The notes under the pieces are model-generated. The model was not told the origin of the DNA. It worked only from the letters and a program-made list of their open reading frames with translations, and did not search any database. Positions 54,451-64,000 of a stretch of 64,000 bases of DNA are shown here, piece after piece; the stretch's first letter is position 1, and the number at the start of each line of letters is the position of its first letter. A program made the translations under genes and the position numbers. This DNA comes from Fragum whitleyi (lineage: Eukaryota; Mollusca; Bivalvia; Cardiida; Cardiidae). The DNA lies in contig OX411543.1 in NCBI GenBank assembly GCA_948146395.1, positions 64,158,034-64,222,033 on the forward strand. Reading direction: 5' to 3'.

Positions 54451-55805
54451 TTATGCTCCCTGAAAAAAATTGCAGGGGAGCAGAAAGTCACTGGCTTGTG
54501 TGCGTGTCTGTCTGTCTGTCCTTCCGCTGGGCTCTCTGTCCGTCTGACTGTCCAATTTCATATCTCAGGAATCCCTAGGCCTAATTAATTGAAACTTCAT
54601 ATTGTAACCTTCCAACAAAGTTCCAAGACCTGTTTTTAGCTCACCTGAACAGGAAGTGCTCAAGGTGAGCTTTTGGGTTTACTTGATATTCCTCTTCGTC
54701 AGCCATCGTCAACATTTACCATGTGCACACTCTAGAGGCCATATTTTTAGCCCAATCAACCTGATAATTGGTCAGAATGATTATCTTGATGAAATCTCGG
54801 ACAAGTTCGAAATTGGGTCAAGTGGGGTCTAAAACAATCTCATGGGGTCAAATCAAAGAAATACCTTGTGGGCACACTAGATGCCATATTTGTACATTGT
54901 ACTTCATTTTTGAACAGTAATTGATGCTGCTTTCATATTTCACATGGTGATTGCTTGAGACAATGCCTTTCTGTTTGTACCAAGTTCAATGTCAAGGTCA
55001 AGGTCATTTTTAAGGTCAAATGTTTTAGAAATGAAAAAGAAAAAAATACATTGGCCACAACTTTTAAATGATAAGTGATTCATATTTCACAGAAAGACCC
55101 TGTTGTTACCAAGTTTAAGGTCATCAGTCAAGGTAATTATTTTAAGGACAATTCTTTGCGGTTAGAACTAATATAGTCCGTTACTTTGGATTGGTTATTC
55201 TTAGAGCCTTGAAATTTCACAAGTACATTACTTGTGACAAGACCGTCACATGCATAACATGTCAAGGTCATTTGGTGAAAGTCATTCTTTTTTAACATAA
55301 AACCTTTATGAAAATTTGCTTTAACTTATGAACGTTTAAGACACTAACTGTTGAAAAATAGTCTCTAGAAGCAATTCATGCAAACAATGCCCCTTTTTTG
55401 ACTTGGTTTTCTCACCATCCAGCACATAATAGCCGAGCATAGGCACCCGTAGGAGGTGCTCTTGTTTGTTTATCCACCAGAAAGCATTCAAGAATTTGCA
55501 TAATCATGAGCTACTGCTATATTAATTTACTAGTGACAAACACTGGTTAGAGATATATTTCCAATAAACATGTCTTTTAAAAGACGCTTGATGTGATATC
55601 TTTACATTTCTCCCAGTAACGCCAGTAATTGGTCCTTAACTTTTTCTCCACAAACCTGGGAACCCTTCGGCATATGCTATTATAACCTACATACAAAAGA
55701 TGTCATGGTAAATTGTTTAAAGAAAATTTTGTCAGTTGATATAAAGAATACTTATTATCAAGCACTTATTCGGGGAGCATAACCTGTCACTGACAGCTCT
55801 TGTTT
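54451..55805 (+). mobile_element. HINE-like element, TTATGCTCCC family
   Basis: ttatgctccctgaaaaaaat starts a hairpin, then a gtctgtctgtctgtcc tract. It ends with the subterminal GGGGAGCATAA, the hairpin ctgtcactgacag (55784-55796) and ctcttgttt. Another element (54638-55467) is nested inside. Confidence 0.75.
54638..55467 (+). mobile_element. HINE-like element, apparently chimeric, nested
   Basis: The 5' end agctcacctgaacaggaagt and one decayed 145-bp monomer belong to the GCTCACC family. The 3' end, agccgagcat plus hairpin gcacccgtaggaggtgc (55443-55459) plus ctcttgttt, belongs to a different family with caaggtcaaggtcat monomers. Confidence 0.6.
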
Positions 55806-56208
55806 GGATAGCGTCAAGGGCAAGATGACCGCTCAAGGTCAAAAGTTAATTTGCGGGCTTGACACTAGCCACTTTTCCAATTTCAACCAGCTTTGCACAT
55901 GCACTTGCGTGTAAAGCGAGATATAATTGGCAATCTATTTGCACCGTTTTGTCATCTTTAACGCAGGACATTTGTCTTATAATGTCATCCAACTTGATAA
56001 TCAATATGTAAAGAAATCTGATGTAAGACAGAAAGATTCTGTATTACATAAGCCGAGATGTGCTTCTTGTCTCCTGTCGTGTCTAAAATATATGCCAATT
56101 TCATACGGATCTTATATCTGACGAGACTGTGAGAATCATATACAACATTTGACATGCGCGCGTGAAAAAATAAGAAACCAGCCACTTGCGCCTTAATATC
56201 CTAACGAG
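55806..56208. other. Intergenic with decayed foldback MITE
   Basis: 55880-55970 holds a remnant of the 22795-22933 family (agctttgcacatgcacttgc; ccgttttgtcatctttaacg). Nothing else. Confidence 0.4.
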
Positions 56209-57586
56209 AAACAAGAGGACCATGATGGTCCTATATCGCTCACCTTCGTCTCTTTGAGTCCTCCTTTAGCAAAATTAAATGCTTAAAAGATCATTAAATG
56301 ACCATTAGATTATTCAAAGAAAGACATTATTCTATTCCTATAATCCCTGCATAAGTTTCTTTTCTAAACCAGTTTCATGTGACCTGGCCAACATTCTGCC
56401 AAAGTTTCATGACTATTGAACCAAATTTGTGGCCTCTAGAGACGAGAGTGTAAACATAAATTGTCAGGCCCCTTTTCCCTTAATACTGCATGTATCCTTC
56501 CTTTTTACAAAAAGGATTCATCCTCGGGACATGGAAAACATTCTGATCAAGTTCCTTGGAGATTGGACCATATTTGTGGCCTCTAGAGTGTGAACAAGAA
56601 AATTGTTATTAAGATCCTTTTTACCGTGATATGGCATAGATCCTTCCCACATTCAATAGGGTTCATTCTTGCATACTGACCAACATTCTGACCAAGTTTC
56701 ATGCAGATATGGCCATATTAGTTGCCTCAAGGGTGTAAACAAGAAAATTGGCATTAAGGCCCCTTTTCCTGTGATATGGCATGGATCCTGCCCATTTTCA
56801 AAAGGGTTCCTCCTGATAACCTGGCAAACATTCTGATCGAGTTTCATGAAGATTGGGCCATATTTGTGGCCTCTAGAGTGTAAACAAGAAAATTGGCTTT
56901 AAGGCCCCTTTTCCCTTGATATGGCATGGATCCTTCCCATTTTCAATAGGGTTCATCCTTGTGACAGGGCCAACATTCTGACCAAGTTTCATGAAGATTG
57001 GGCCATATTTGTGGCCTCTAGAGTGTAAAAAAGAAAATTGTCTTTAAGGCCCCTTTTCCCTTGATATGGCATGGATCCTTTCCATTTTCAATAGGGTTCA
57101 TCCTTGTGACCTGGCCAATATTCTGGTCAAGTTTCATGAAGATTGGGCAATATTTGTGGCCTCTAGAGTGTAAACAAGAAAATTGTCTTTAAGGCCCCTT
57201 TTCCCTTGATATGGCATGGATCCTTTCCATTTTCAGGAGGCTTCATCCTTGTGACCTGGCCAACAATCTGACCAAGTTTCATGAAGATTGGGCCATATTT
57301 ATGGCCTCTAGAGTGTAAACAAGAAAATTGGCTATAAGGCCCCTTTTCCCTTGATATGGCATGGATCCTTCCCATTTTCAATAGGGTTCATCCTTGTGAC
57401 CCGGCCAACAATCTGACCAAGTTTCATAAAGATTGTGTAATATTTGTGGCCTCTAGAGTGTAAACACTAAGATTGTTGACGACAGACGACGCACGACACA
57501 CGACGCACGACACACGACGCACGACGGACGACGGACATTCAATGATCACTAAAGCTCACCTTGAGCACGATGTGCTCAGGTGAGCT
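56209..57586 (-). mobile_element. HINE-like element, GCTCACC family, 145-bp monomers, inverted
   Basis: Reading the minus strand: agctcacctgagcacatcgt, a CGT/CGTGTGT-rich tract (57479-57537 on +), about eight monomers at a 144-146-bp step (gtggcctctagagtgtaaac at about 56866, 57011, 57156, 57446 on +), then the hairpin aggaccatcatggtcct and ctcttgttt. Confidence 0.88.
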
Positions 57587-57954
57587 AAAAATCATAGACT
57601 AGTTCACCTGCCCCATCTACGCTAGCCTATTGGACACTTGTATCAAAAAGATTAATCAGACTCGTCAGTCAAAAGATATGCCTTACGGTGCAATTCGGTT
57701 GAAATCTGCGTCCTACAGGTATGTGTACCTTGAGAAACATAAATGAACCTATGCATGAACAATAATTCCAACAATTTCTTATGTGCCCAAAGCAAAGACT
57801 CTGGTCAGCCCGTGCATTTGCATAGCTTACCAGAGTCATTACTAAGTTCTAGATAGATAAGGTCTTAATCCTCTTAAAATGGTTTCATTTGTGTGTGCTA
57901 CATGTATAAAAGAGGCGCGATATTAGACAAGAATGCATGTAAGGCTGGATGACC
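57587..57954. other. Intergenic with GAGCCTGT MITE remnant
   Basis: 57769-57900 retains caaagactctggtcag and the inverted ttaccagagtc, plus tagatagataaggtctt. Otherwise unassigned. Confidence 0.4.
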
Positions 57955-58335
57955 ACGAAATATTATAAATCACTCAATCGGCACTCAAATCACTCACTCA
58001 AACTATTTAAAACGCTCCAAAATTATTTAAAAAAAATCAACATCTTCATTATAATTGCACCAAAAATTCCATTATTTCCCTTACTTTTCTGAATTTGGAA
58101 GCGCTTGATTAGTTCGTGACAGACGCGGAATTCTTTTTCTTGAACTTTAATTTAGACCTATATTTTATGAAAGGGATGTAATAAATATGGTTAATTTTGT
58201 TCATCTTGAACAAAATTAGCTATATCACATTACCTCCCTTTAATTTCATTAAAAAACACTCATCGCACTCATTCAGTGTCATACCGTAAACATTCCATAA
58301 TCATTCATCGTGACAATCTTAGGATTTTCTTTGCT
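57955..58335. repeat. 430-bp MITE with CCTGAACAAAATT hairpin, copy 3
   Basis: cactcactcaaactatttaa, the central hairpin gttcatcttgaacaaaatta and tcgtgacaatcttagga follow the family order. The left end is diverged. Confidence 0.55.
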
Positions 58336-58373
58336 GTAGGCACGTACAATAGTTTTGCGCAGACCCCTCGACA
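58335..58373. repeat. Half palindrome, TGGCTCAG family
   Basis: taggcacgtacaatagtttt gcgcagacccctcg matches only the right half of 46972-47046. Confidence 0.5.
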
Positions 58374-58611
58374 TACAGTCCTAAAATCGTTGTCTCGAGA
58401 AAGTCGAATATGAAGACACATTTGTTATCTTCAAGGTTGAAATAGGTATCAGCCCAAAATTAACATACTTCGATATATCAATAAAATGATCGATGACAAT
58501 TCATACGAGAATATTAATGGCAAGATTTGTGTTGGGCAGGTATTGCGATTTAAGTTTTATAGGTCAGAACCTATAACATTTGACCATTTGTGTGACATTT
58601 CCAACAGTTGC

Positions 58612-58800
58612 ACTTGTGCAAAACGTTACAGTAAACAACATCGAGAAATTGACAAGGTGAACGAGTTTGGAATGAAATTGAATGCGTGTGTGAAGCGAGT
58701 TTTGAGTGAAATTAAAGGGAGGACAACCAGTATCACTAATTTTGTTCAGGATGAACAAAATTAGCAATGCTTATTACCTACCTTTAAGAAATATACACAC
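58612..58800 (-). repeat. 430-bp MITE, partial inverted copy
   Basis: gagaaattgacaaggtgaac, aattttgttcaggatgaaca and the complement order identify the right half of the family. An open frame across it is a by-product of the repeat. Confidence 0.55.
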
Positions 58801-60145
58801 ATTTCTGTTTGTGTCTTTGTGAACCAACCAGACACTTAAAAGGCCACACCAGCCAATAAAATCTTACAATAATTTGATCGATTTGAAATAAACGTTGTTT
58901 GCGTTAAACGATTCCGAGATCTTTTCTAACGATTTTGGAGCGTTTTTGATCGACTTTAGTGAGTGTACCCTGGAGATATATACATCTTTATGTGTAAATA
59001 GTTATTAGGGCCAAACTTGCAACAACATCGACAGCTTAAGAAAGTTCGCTCGGCTTGTTCCTCCCAATAAACTTTTCTTTTTATTTTTTGGAAAGTTTTA
59101 AATCTTTTAATTCAATTTTTGCAAAGAAAAATTGGGGTCACAGTGCTTATTTCTTCTCAGATCCGTATGAAAATAGGCACCAAAACATTTATTACCCTTT
59201 AGTTCTTGACTTTGAATTTCTTTGAAAAATACATCCTCGATTTGAAGTTATCATTTTTGAACAAATAAATATTCTGAAAGCAAGTGATTTGTGTTTTATT
59301 TAAAAACGACAAACCTTTCCACTAAATAATTCGAAAAAATAGGGAATTTAAATGAAGCAAAAGAAAAATATGACGTCTGTATTCGGTCTTTATTAGAAGT
59401 AAAAATCGATGATTCACAGTAAGATAAATATAGTTCTACTTGATTTTATTAAACTTTTTTCTTATACTCTCAATGTAAATTTGTGACATAATGAAAAATA
59501 TTTTGATATGAAAAGATATGTTAAGACAAAAGGATGTTATTCACAAAAATAATCAAATTAGTTTGTATTTTGGTTCAGGGAAATGAGGTAGGGGTTCTTT
59601 GTACCATTTTCATCAGTTTTATTTGCTTTCTCACCTAAAAATAGGCAAGGGGTAATATTGAATACTTGCTTGTCGTTTTCTCTGAGTACATGTACTCTTA
59701 AATCGGAAAAAATCGTGAAAAAAATGAATTTATACAAATTTTTGCGTGCTTTGCCAACCTTAAAAGTAGATCTATCCAAACACATAATTTGAATTTCGAT
59801 TCATAGTTTTTTAACGATTAGACACGCGCAAACTTTTTTTAAAAAATCTAAAACCGGAGGTGCGGACATCCTTTATAGATTAAAAGGATTAAGCAATATT
59901 CTAACTGAAGCGACCGATTGGAAAAAGACTAAACCGAGCCATCCGATAATTAATTGTTTTTCTAATCGTCTTTGGTTTAGTTTGTTCAAACAATTTATCG
60001 TTTGCCTACTCTAAATTCGTGTTTGTAGCGTTTCAAAGACGCAGAAGATACATTGTGAAAAATAGAAAAATTGGGAAATCAAAAGGACCAGTTTATGTGT
60101 TACAAAAATCTATTGTTATCGACACTTCTAAATCATGGTTCGTGA
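58801..60145. other. Downstream region of minus-strand gene
   Basis: No gene seen. Minus-strand AATAAA hexamers at 59445-59450 and 59389-59394 (TTTATT on +) are possible but distant poly(A) signals for the gene ending at 60146. Confidence 0.3.
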
Positions 60146-62403
60146 TCACACAACAAGCTTTGTCAGTTCACGGATAAGCATTTTGATTATTTGAGGTGTT
60201 GAAAGATTCTTTAGATATCCCCCTGTGTTATTCGTCTTGGTGCCGCGTCCTACTGTATCCACATCATTTTGTTGGGTAGCTGATGGCTTGGTACGAATGG
60301 CAGAGTCTAGTTTCATATCACTGCTACCCGTTTTTAGTTCATATCGTTCCACGATTTTATTGATCATTGCTGAAGTTGTAGTAGTTGGTATTCTGCCAAA
60401 CGTTACAGGAACTAGGCCTTCGTCCAGCTGAATAAACTGGACCTGTTTTGATCTCGTGTATGCGCCTGTCTTTGGCAATTCTTCTGGTTCTTTAATATTT
60501 GGATGAATATTGGAATTCATAAACATATTGGCAAACCCCTCCGACATCTCGCTCTCGCCCATCAGCTTCTCATTCAATTGTTTGTCTCTAGGCACGTATC
60601 CCATTTTGCGAGCGTTTCGATGAAATGTATTCTTGCCTTTGTTTAACGTCTCCGGTCCTATCTCTTCAATGCCCATTGATCTAAAATATCTTAGTAGATT
60701 AGCACCAGGCGTTCCATTCGCAGATGATAGCGGAGGCTGTGATTCTTCGATTTCCTTGCTTTGGGAATACGCACTTAATAATCTAGATAAAACAGATATT
60801 CTATTTGAACCAAACTGTCCTTGTTTGAAGCCAGGGATCTCTTCCATTTCTTCCCCGAAAAATGCCAGTTTTTGACGAGAACGTGGCAGAGATCGAGACA
60901 AATCAGGTCTAGGCATTGATAGTCTGTCTTTACTTTGCAGGATATCTGAAAACGAATTTACTATCGATGTTTGGATGGAAGCAAGTGGTCTCTCAGTCTG
61001 TCCTGCGCTGGAAGATGAAATATGCTTTATGATTTCACGCTTGACGTTGGTGGGTACAGGTTTTTGCTCTTTAATTATTTCATTTTGGTGTTTAACTCTA
61101 ACGTCTGGTACTTTTCTTCTTGTTTCTATATTAGTCTGTTCTGATGGTTTGGAAGCTTTTATTGGCATAACACTGACTAACTCCTTCGTAATCGGCGGTG
61201 TTTCAGTTGCTTTTCTTTTTGCAGATTTTGGTTTTATTTTATCCGCTGGTTTATTAATTTCCTTTGCAGCTCTCTTAAGCAATGGCACCAACAATTTTAG
61301 AGCTGCTTGTATTGTCGGATCTGGGGATAACGTATCAAACAAGTTTACAACAGCCTTTTCACCTTTTATCTTTTTTAGATCTACATTATCTGCTTTAGCT
61401 AATGATGGTCCCATGTCTTGCTGTTTTGCCGGAACCGGTGTTGACCTGGGTACAATATCACTGGGCTTGGGTATTTCTTGCATGGTCTTGAGAGGGTCAA
61501 AAGCTGGATCAAATATAGGCTGGTTTTCTGCCTTTACATCCTTTTGAAAATCATGTTTAGGATTTATAGTTTGTCTTTTCTTAGAAATATTGTCTTCTTT
61601 ATTACGCACAGTAATCCGCCGAGGTGTTGGCATTGGAATCGTTTGTACTGCTAATTCGCCTCGGTAATGTGAATTTCTCTCTTTCATGAATGGGTTCTTT
61701 GCATCATTTAAAACTTTCGATCTGACCAATGGACGCTTAGACGGACTCCCCACGGGTATATCGTTATCTTTGATTCTAGATAGATCGTTGAATGGGTCAG
61801 ATGGTACTCTGTAAGCGGGTAATCGATGTGAGGTTCTGCTTCTTTCTCTTACTTGCGATATCCGCGCGTTTCGGTCGTTCTCTCCATTTGCTACTACGGC
61901 AATGGGTCCGATGTTTGTATCTAGCCCATAATTTGTATGTATACCAGGCTCCCTATCAAGTCTTCTTTGTGCATAATGATGTACTTGATATTCATTTCTA
62001 TGATCGTAACTATCATATGGTCTCGGTCGTGTAAGGCGCCTGCTTTCATCTCGACGACCGACAGGGTTCTCTGAATATCTGCGTCTATACTGGGAACTAG
62101 ACTGACCTAGCCTTATACGATCTCTACGTCGTGGTCTCGGAAGTCTGATATCACGATTTGGTTCAAGCGGGCGGAAAGATGAATAATCTCGTGGACTTGA
62201 CAGCGTATCTAATCCTTCCCGAAAATCTCTTCTTGGTCCTAGACGCACATTCGGACGTTCTATTGCACCGACGGGTGATCTAATTCTTACATATCTCTCT
62301 GAATGTTGTAAACGCTTGTCTCCATACTGATTTCTAGTTCCTTCGGATTTTTGGGCTATGAGGATTTCCTTCTTTGGTTTTATGATGTTTGACTTATCAT
62401 TAA
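60146..62403 (-). CDS. Basic, probably disordered protein of unknown family
   Basis: This is a single long exon of 751 codons plus TGA (60146-60148), read right to left. A tatatatactttcag acceptor places its start at 62403 in phase 1. Residues 1-230 are very Arg-rich (RLPRPRRRDRIRLGQ; RRDESRRLTRPRP). The middle is Lys/Pro/Thr-rich with a KIKPKSAKRKA stretch resembling a nuclear signal and one hydrophobic helix-like segment (AALKLLVPLLKRAAKEI). The C-terminal third is more mixed (NLLRYFRSMGIEEIG; KQVQFIQLDEGLVPVTFGRI) and may contain the only folded part. No known domain, membrane segment or signal peptide was recognised. Starting inside the TATA-rich stretch (MWYIYILSV) is possible, but this reads as intron. 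The length and clean frame make a real gene likely. Confidence 0.7.
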
Positions 62404-62848
62404 CTGAAAGTATATATATATACCACATAAAGATAAATTTTCGCAAGGATTAATTTCTTACTTTTAAATACTTTTCTTAAAGACCTTTTAAATCCAAGCG
62501 TGTTTCCTTTTATTTGTCAGAACAGAACAAATATACTGAACAACAAAAATAACGCATCTCTTCATTTTTAAGCTATAACCTTTTTCATTATATTAAAATG
62601 AAAGAATGGTTATATCAAATTAAACGTTGACCAACTATTGAGTTGTGTCAAAAAGGTCGACAGCGTATTCATACGCAATGAAGAGTAACACACTCATAAA
62701 GGCGACAACCCAAAAAATGAAAAAAAAAAAAATGAAATTAGAGACGGTTTCCATTGCTCAGTAAAAGTCACTAGCGCGTGAATACATGTGCAGAATAGAA
62801 CTCAAAGAATGTCTGACACGTGGATTTCTAAATTTTATCAAGACTTAC
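62404..62848 (-). other. Putative first intron of minus-strand gene
   Basis: AT-rich, with the left end of the TIR element inside it. A (TA)n tract sits at 62411-62424. Confidence 0.3.
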
Positions 62849-63707
62849 TCCCAATATGGCTATCCATTAGATGTGCGTGCTGTCCCAATCTGACTGAAAA
62901 CCTTGGAGTTTCGTGTTCTTTTTTGCAAGCTCGTATTTGACGTGCTAGATCTTGAGATAAGTCCAGTCGGTGAAAGATTAGACATTGTTATCACTTAAAA
63001 AGAGTGTTCGCGGAGAAAGTCTATTGTTGCAAGACCTGAATGGACCGTAACATTGACTTGCTCATGGGGTGTTACATATGGCTATAGCTACTGAAGGACT
63101 CGATACTCGGCTCCGATTAATAATTTTTGTGTTTCACTGTCATCAAAAGTCCACTAAAACCTGAAAAACTGTGACATAGAGAGTAAGAATTTCCGGTCAT
63201 ATTACCTTATAATGCAGCCTCCTCATCGTGTCACTGTCAGCATCCAAAGTATAGCACCGAGAGCTGTTAAAATCGATGTTTTAACCTTACAATAGGCCAG
63301 TTATTGTCCCTAATGGTAGTTGCAACTGTCCTTGATTAAATGAATCAGTTCAAGATGACTATACGCTATGGCGTTCCGAAATTCAATTTTTCGCTACCGC
63401 CAAACTCGAAGACTTTGCTTAATCTGGTATTGTCTGCTCTGTTTTTCATTACCACCTTATTTTCTCTAACACTCGACCAACTTTATTTCCGTTAGATGCA
63501 TTCGATCTGTTGCACGAGCAGAAAACATGTTTATCACATTCAAGTGTCATTTCTCAACTGAGCATGAATTTAGGAATGAATTTTATCACAATTGTGTACC
63601 TAGTGGCCGGCCAAACTAAAGTAATGTCATATCAACTAATTGATCGATTTCAGGGTACAATTATTTGTCATTGAAAAGTGATACGTTATTTTTGTTGTTC
63701 AGTATAG
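62532..63707. mobile_element. 1.18-kb TIR element, Tc1/mariner-like ends
   Basis: TATACTGAACAACAAAAATA plus ACG at 62532-62554 is perfectly inverted at 63685-63707 (23 bp), with weaker pairing for another 10 bp. TA at each edge fits Tc1/mariner target duplication. No transposase frame survives. Confidence 0.7.
62849..62867 (-). CDS. Candidate first coding exon of the minus-strand gene
   Basis: On the minus strand, ATGGATAGCCATATTGGGA is followed by gtaagt. It supplies six codons and one base, matching the phase needed by the exon starting at 62403, and would give an N-terminus MDSHIGINDKSN. It lies inside the TIR element 62532-63707. Other upstream exons cannot be excluded. Confidence 0.35.
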
Positions 63708-63710
63708 TTT

Positions 63711-63832
63711 ATTATAGACTTGTATATACCTGCAATTTCAAGTGATGGATCAAAGATCAATTTTACATTGAAAATGATAGGAGATAACGGTTTCTCGAAC
63801 CTCACCTTTTCTTGCAGAACTATACACCAGGT
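63711..63832. repeat. Small TIR MITE, copy 2
   Basis: It matches 23891-23996 (ctgcaatttcaagtgatgga; ggagataacggtttctcgaa) and directly abuts the right end of the TIR element. Confidence 0.65.
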
Positions 63833-64000
63833 ACATCGTCAAAAAATCATATACAAACAAATGTACAATATTATCACGTAGATCAATACACATCAACCAT
63901 ATATCGGTACGAGAAAAATATCAAAAGAATGAGAAAGTAAAAGCATTTATTTCGTTGAAAGTTAATATTTTGAAAAAAAAATGTATCAGGGTCTAGCCAA
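63833..64000. other. Window end, nothing recognised
   Basis: AT-rich sequence with no feature. Confidence 0.4.

Noticed and set aside
56653..57381. Minus-strand open frames across 145-bp monomers
   Set aside because: By-products of the tandem array: the same peptide text recurs every monomer and is broken in sister copies.
11573..57586. CRISPR-like arrays (regular repeats)
   Set aside because: The tandem units are head-to-tail monomers of 145-165 bp without unique spacers, in a eukaryotic intron and intergenic setting.
60975..61547. Plus-strand open frame of 190 codons
   Set aside because: It lies entirely antisense to the minus-strand gene's long exon, has no homology and mirrors its low-complexity composition.
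62404..62446. Extended start of the minus-strand protein with a hydrophobic MWYIYILS stretch, possibly a signal peptide
   Set aside because: The stretch is a TATA-rich tract ending in ctttcag, better read as a splice acceptor. The hydrophobic run is short and starts beyond a non-ATG codon.

Overview
The window looks like bivalve mollusc genomic DNA. It is AT-rich, it has long introns with GT-AG splice sites and animal gene families, and it is packed with short non-autonomous transposable elements of the kind familiar from clams and mussels (GTCC/GTCGT microsatellite starts, 145-165 bp tandem monomers, many palindromes). The genus cannot be fixed from the sequence alone.

Two genes are supported. 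The first, on the + strand (380-40585), is the 3' part of a PDE8-type cAMP phosphodiesterase gene. It has 14 phase-consistent exons encoding the last 609 residues: the end of the PAS domain, a linker with a PKA-type site, and the whole HD-type catalytic domain to the stop codon. A fifteenth, phase-neutral 162-nt exon (31424-31585) is a strong candidate cassette. The 5' exons lie upstream of the window. The second gene, on the - strand (60146-62403, possibly with a tiny first exon at 62849-62867), encodes an unrecognised, highly basic, probably disordered protein of about 750 residues. A lone coding-quality exon of unknown family lies in PDE8 intron 4 (19896-20104).

Almost everything else is repeats. 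The most striking group is about 15 3' termini that all end in a hairpin followed by CTCTTGTTT or a close variant. They belong to at least five families with different 5' ends, asymmetric inverted repeats and swappable tandem-array interiors, a layout that matches Helentron-like non-autonomous elements (HINEs). Also present are three near-identical 221-bp piggyBac-type MITEs with TTAA duplications, pogo/Tigger-like MITEs (one ends 13 nt before PDE8 exon 2), an element with 11-bp phased TTATATG/CATATAA arrays nested inside another element, twin two-hairpin elements carrying CRE motifs, a large TIR element overlapping the putative start of the minus-strand gene, a tRNA-derived SINE, and many perfect or near-perfect palindromes. 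No transposase, helicase or reverse transcriptase reading frame was seen, so all the mobile DNA here appears non-autonomous.

Layout: 1-40.6 kb holds PDE8 with repeat-filled introns. 40.6-57.6 kb is intergenic repeat clusters with heavy nesting. 57.6-60.1 kb is intergenic DNA with palindromic MITE remnants. 60.1-62.9 kb is the minus-strand gene. 62.5-63.8 kb is the TIR element and a small flanking MITE.
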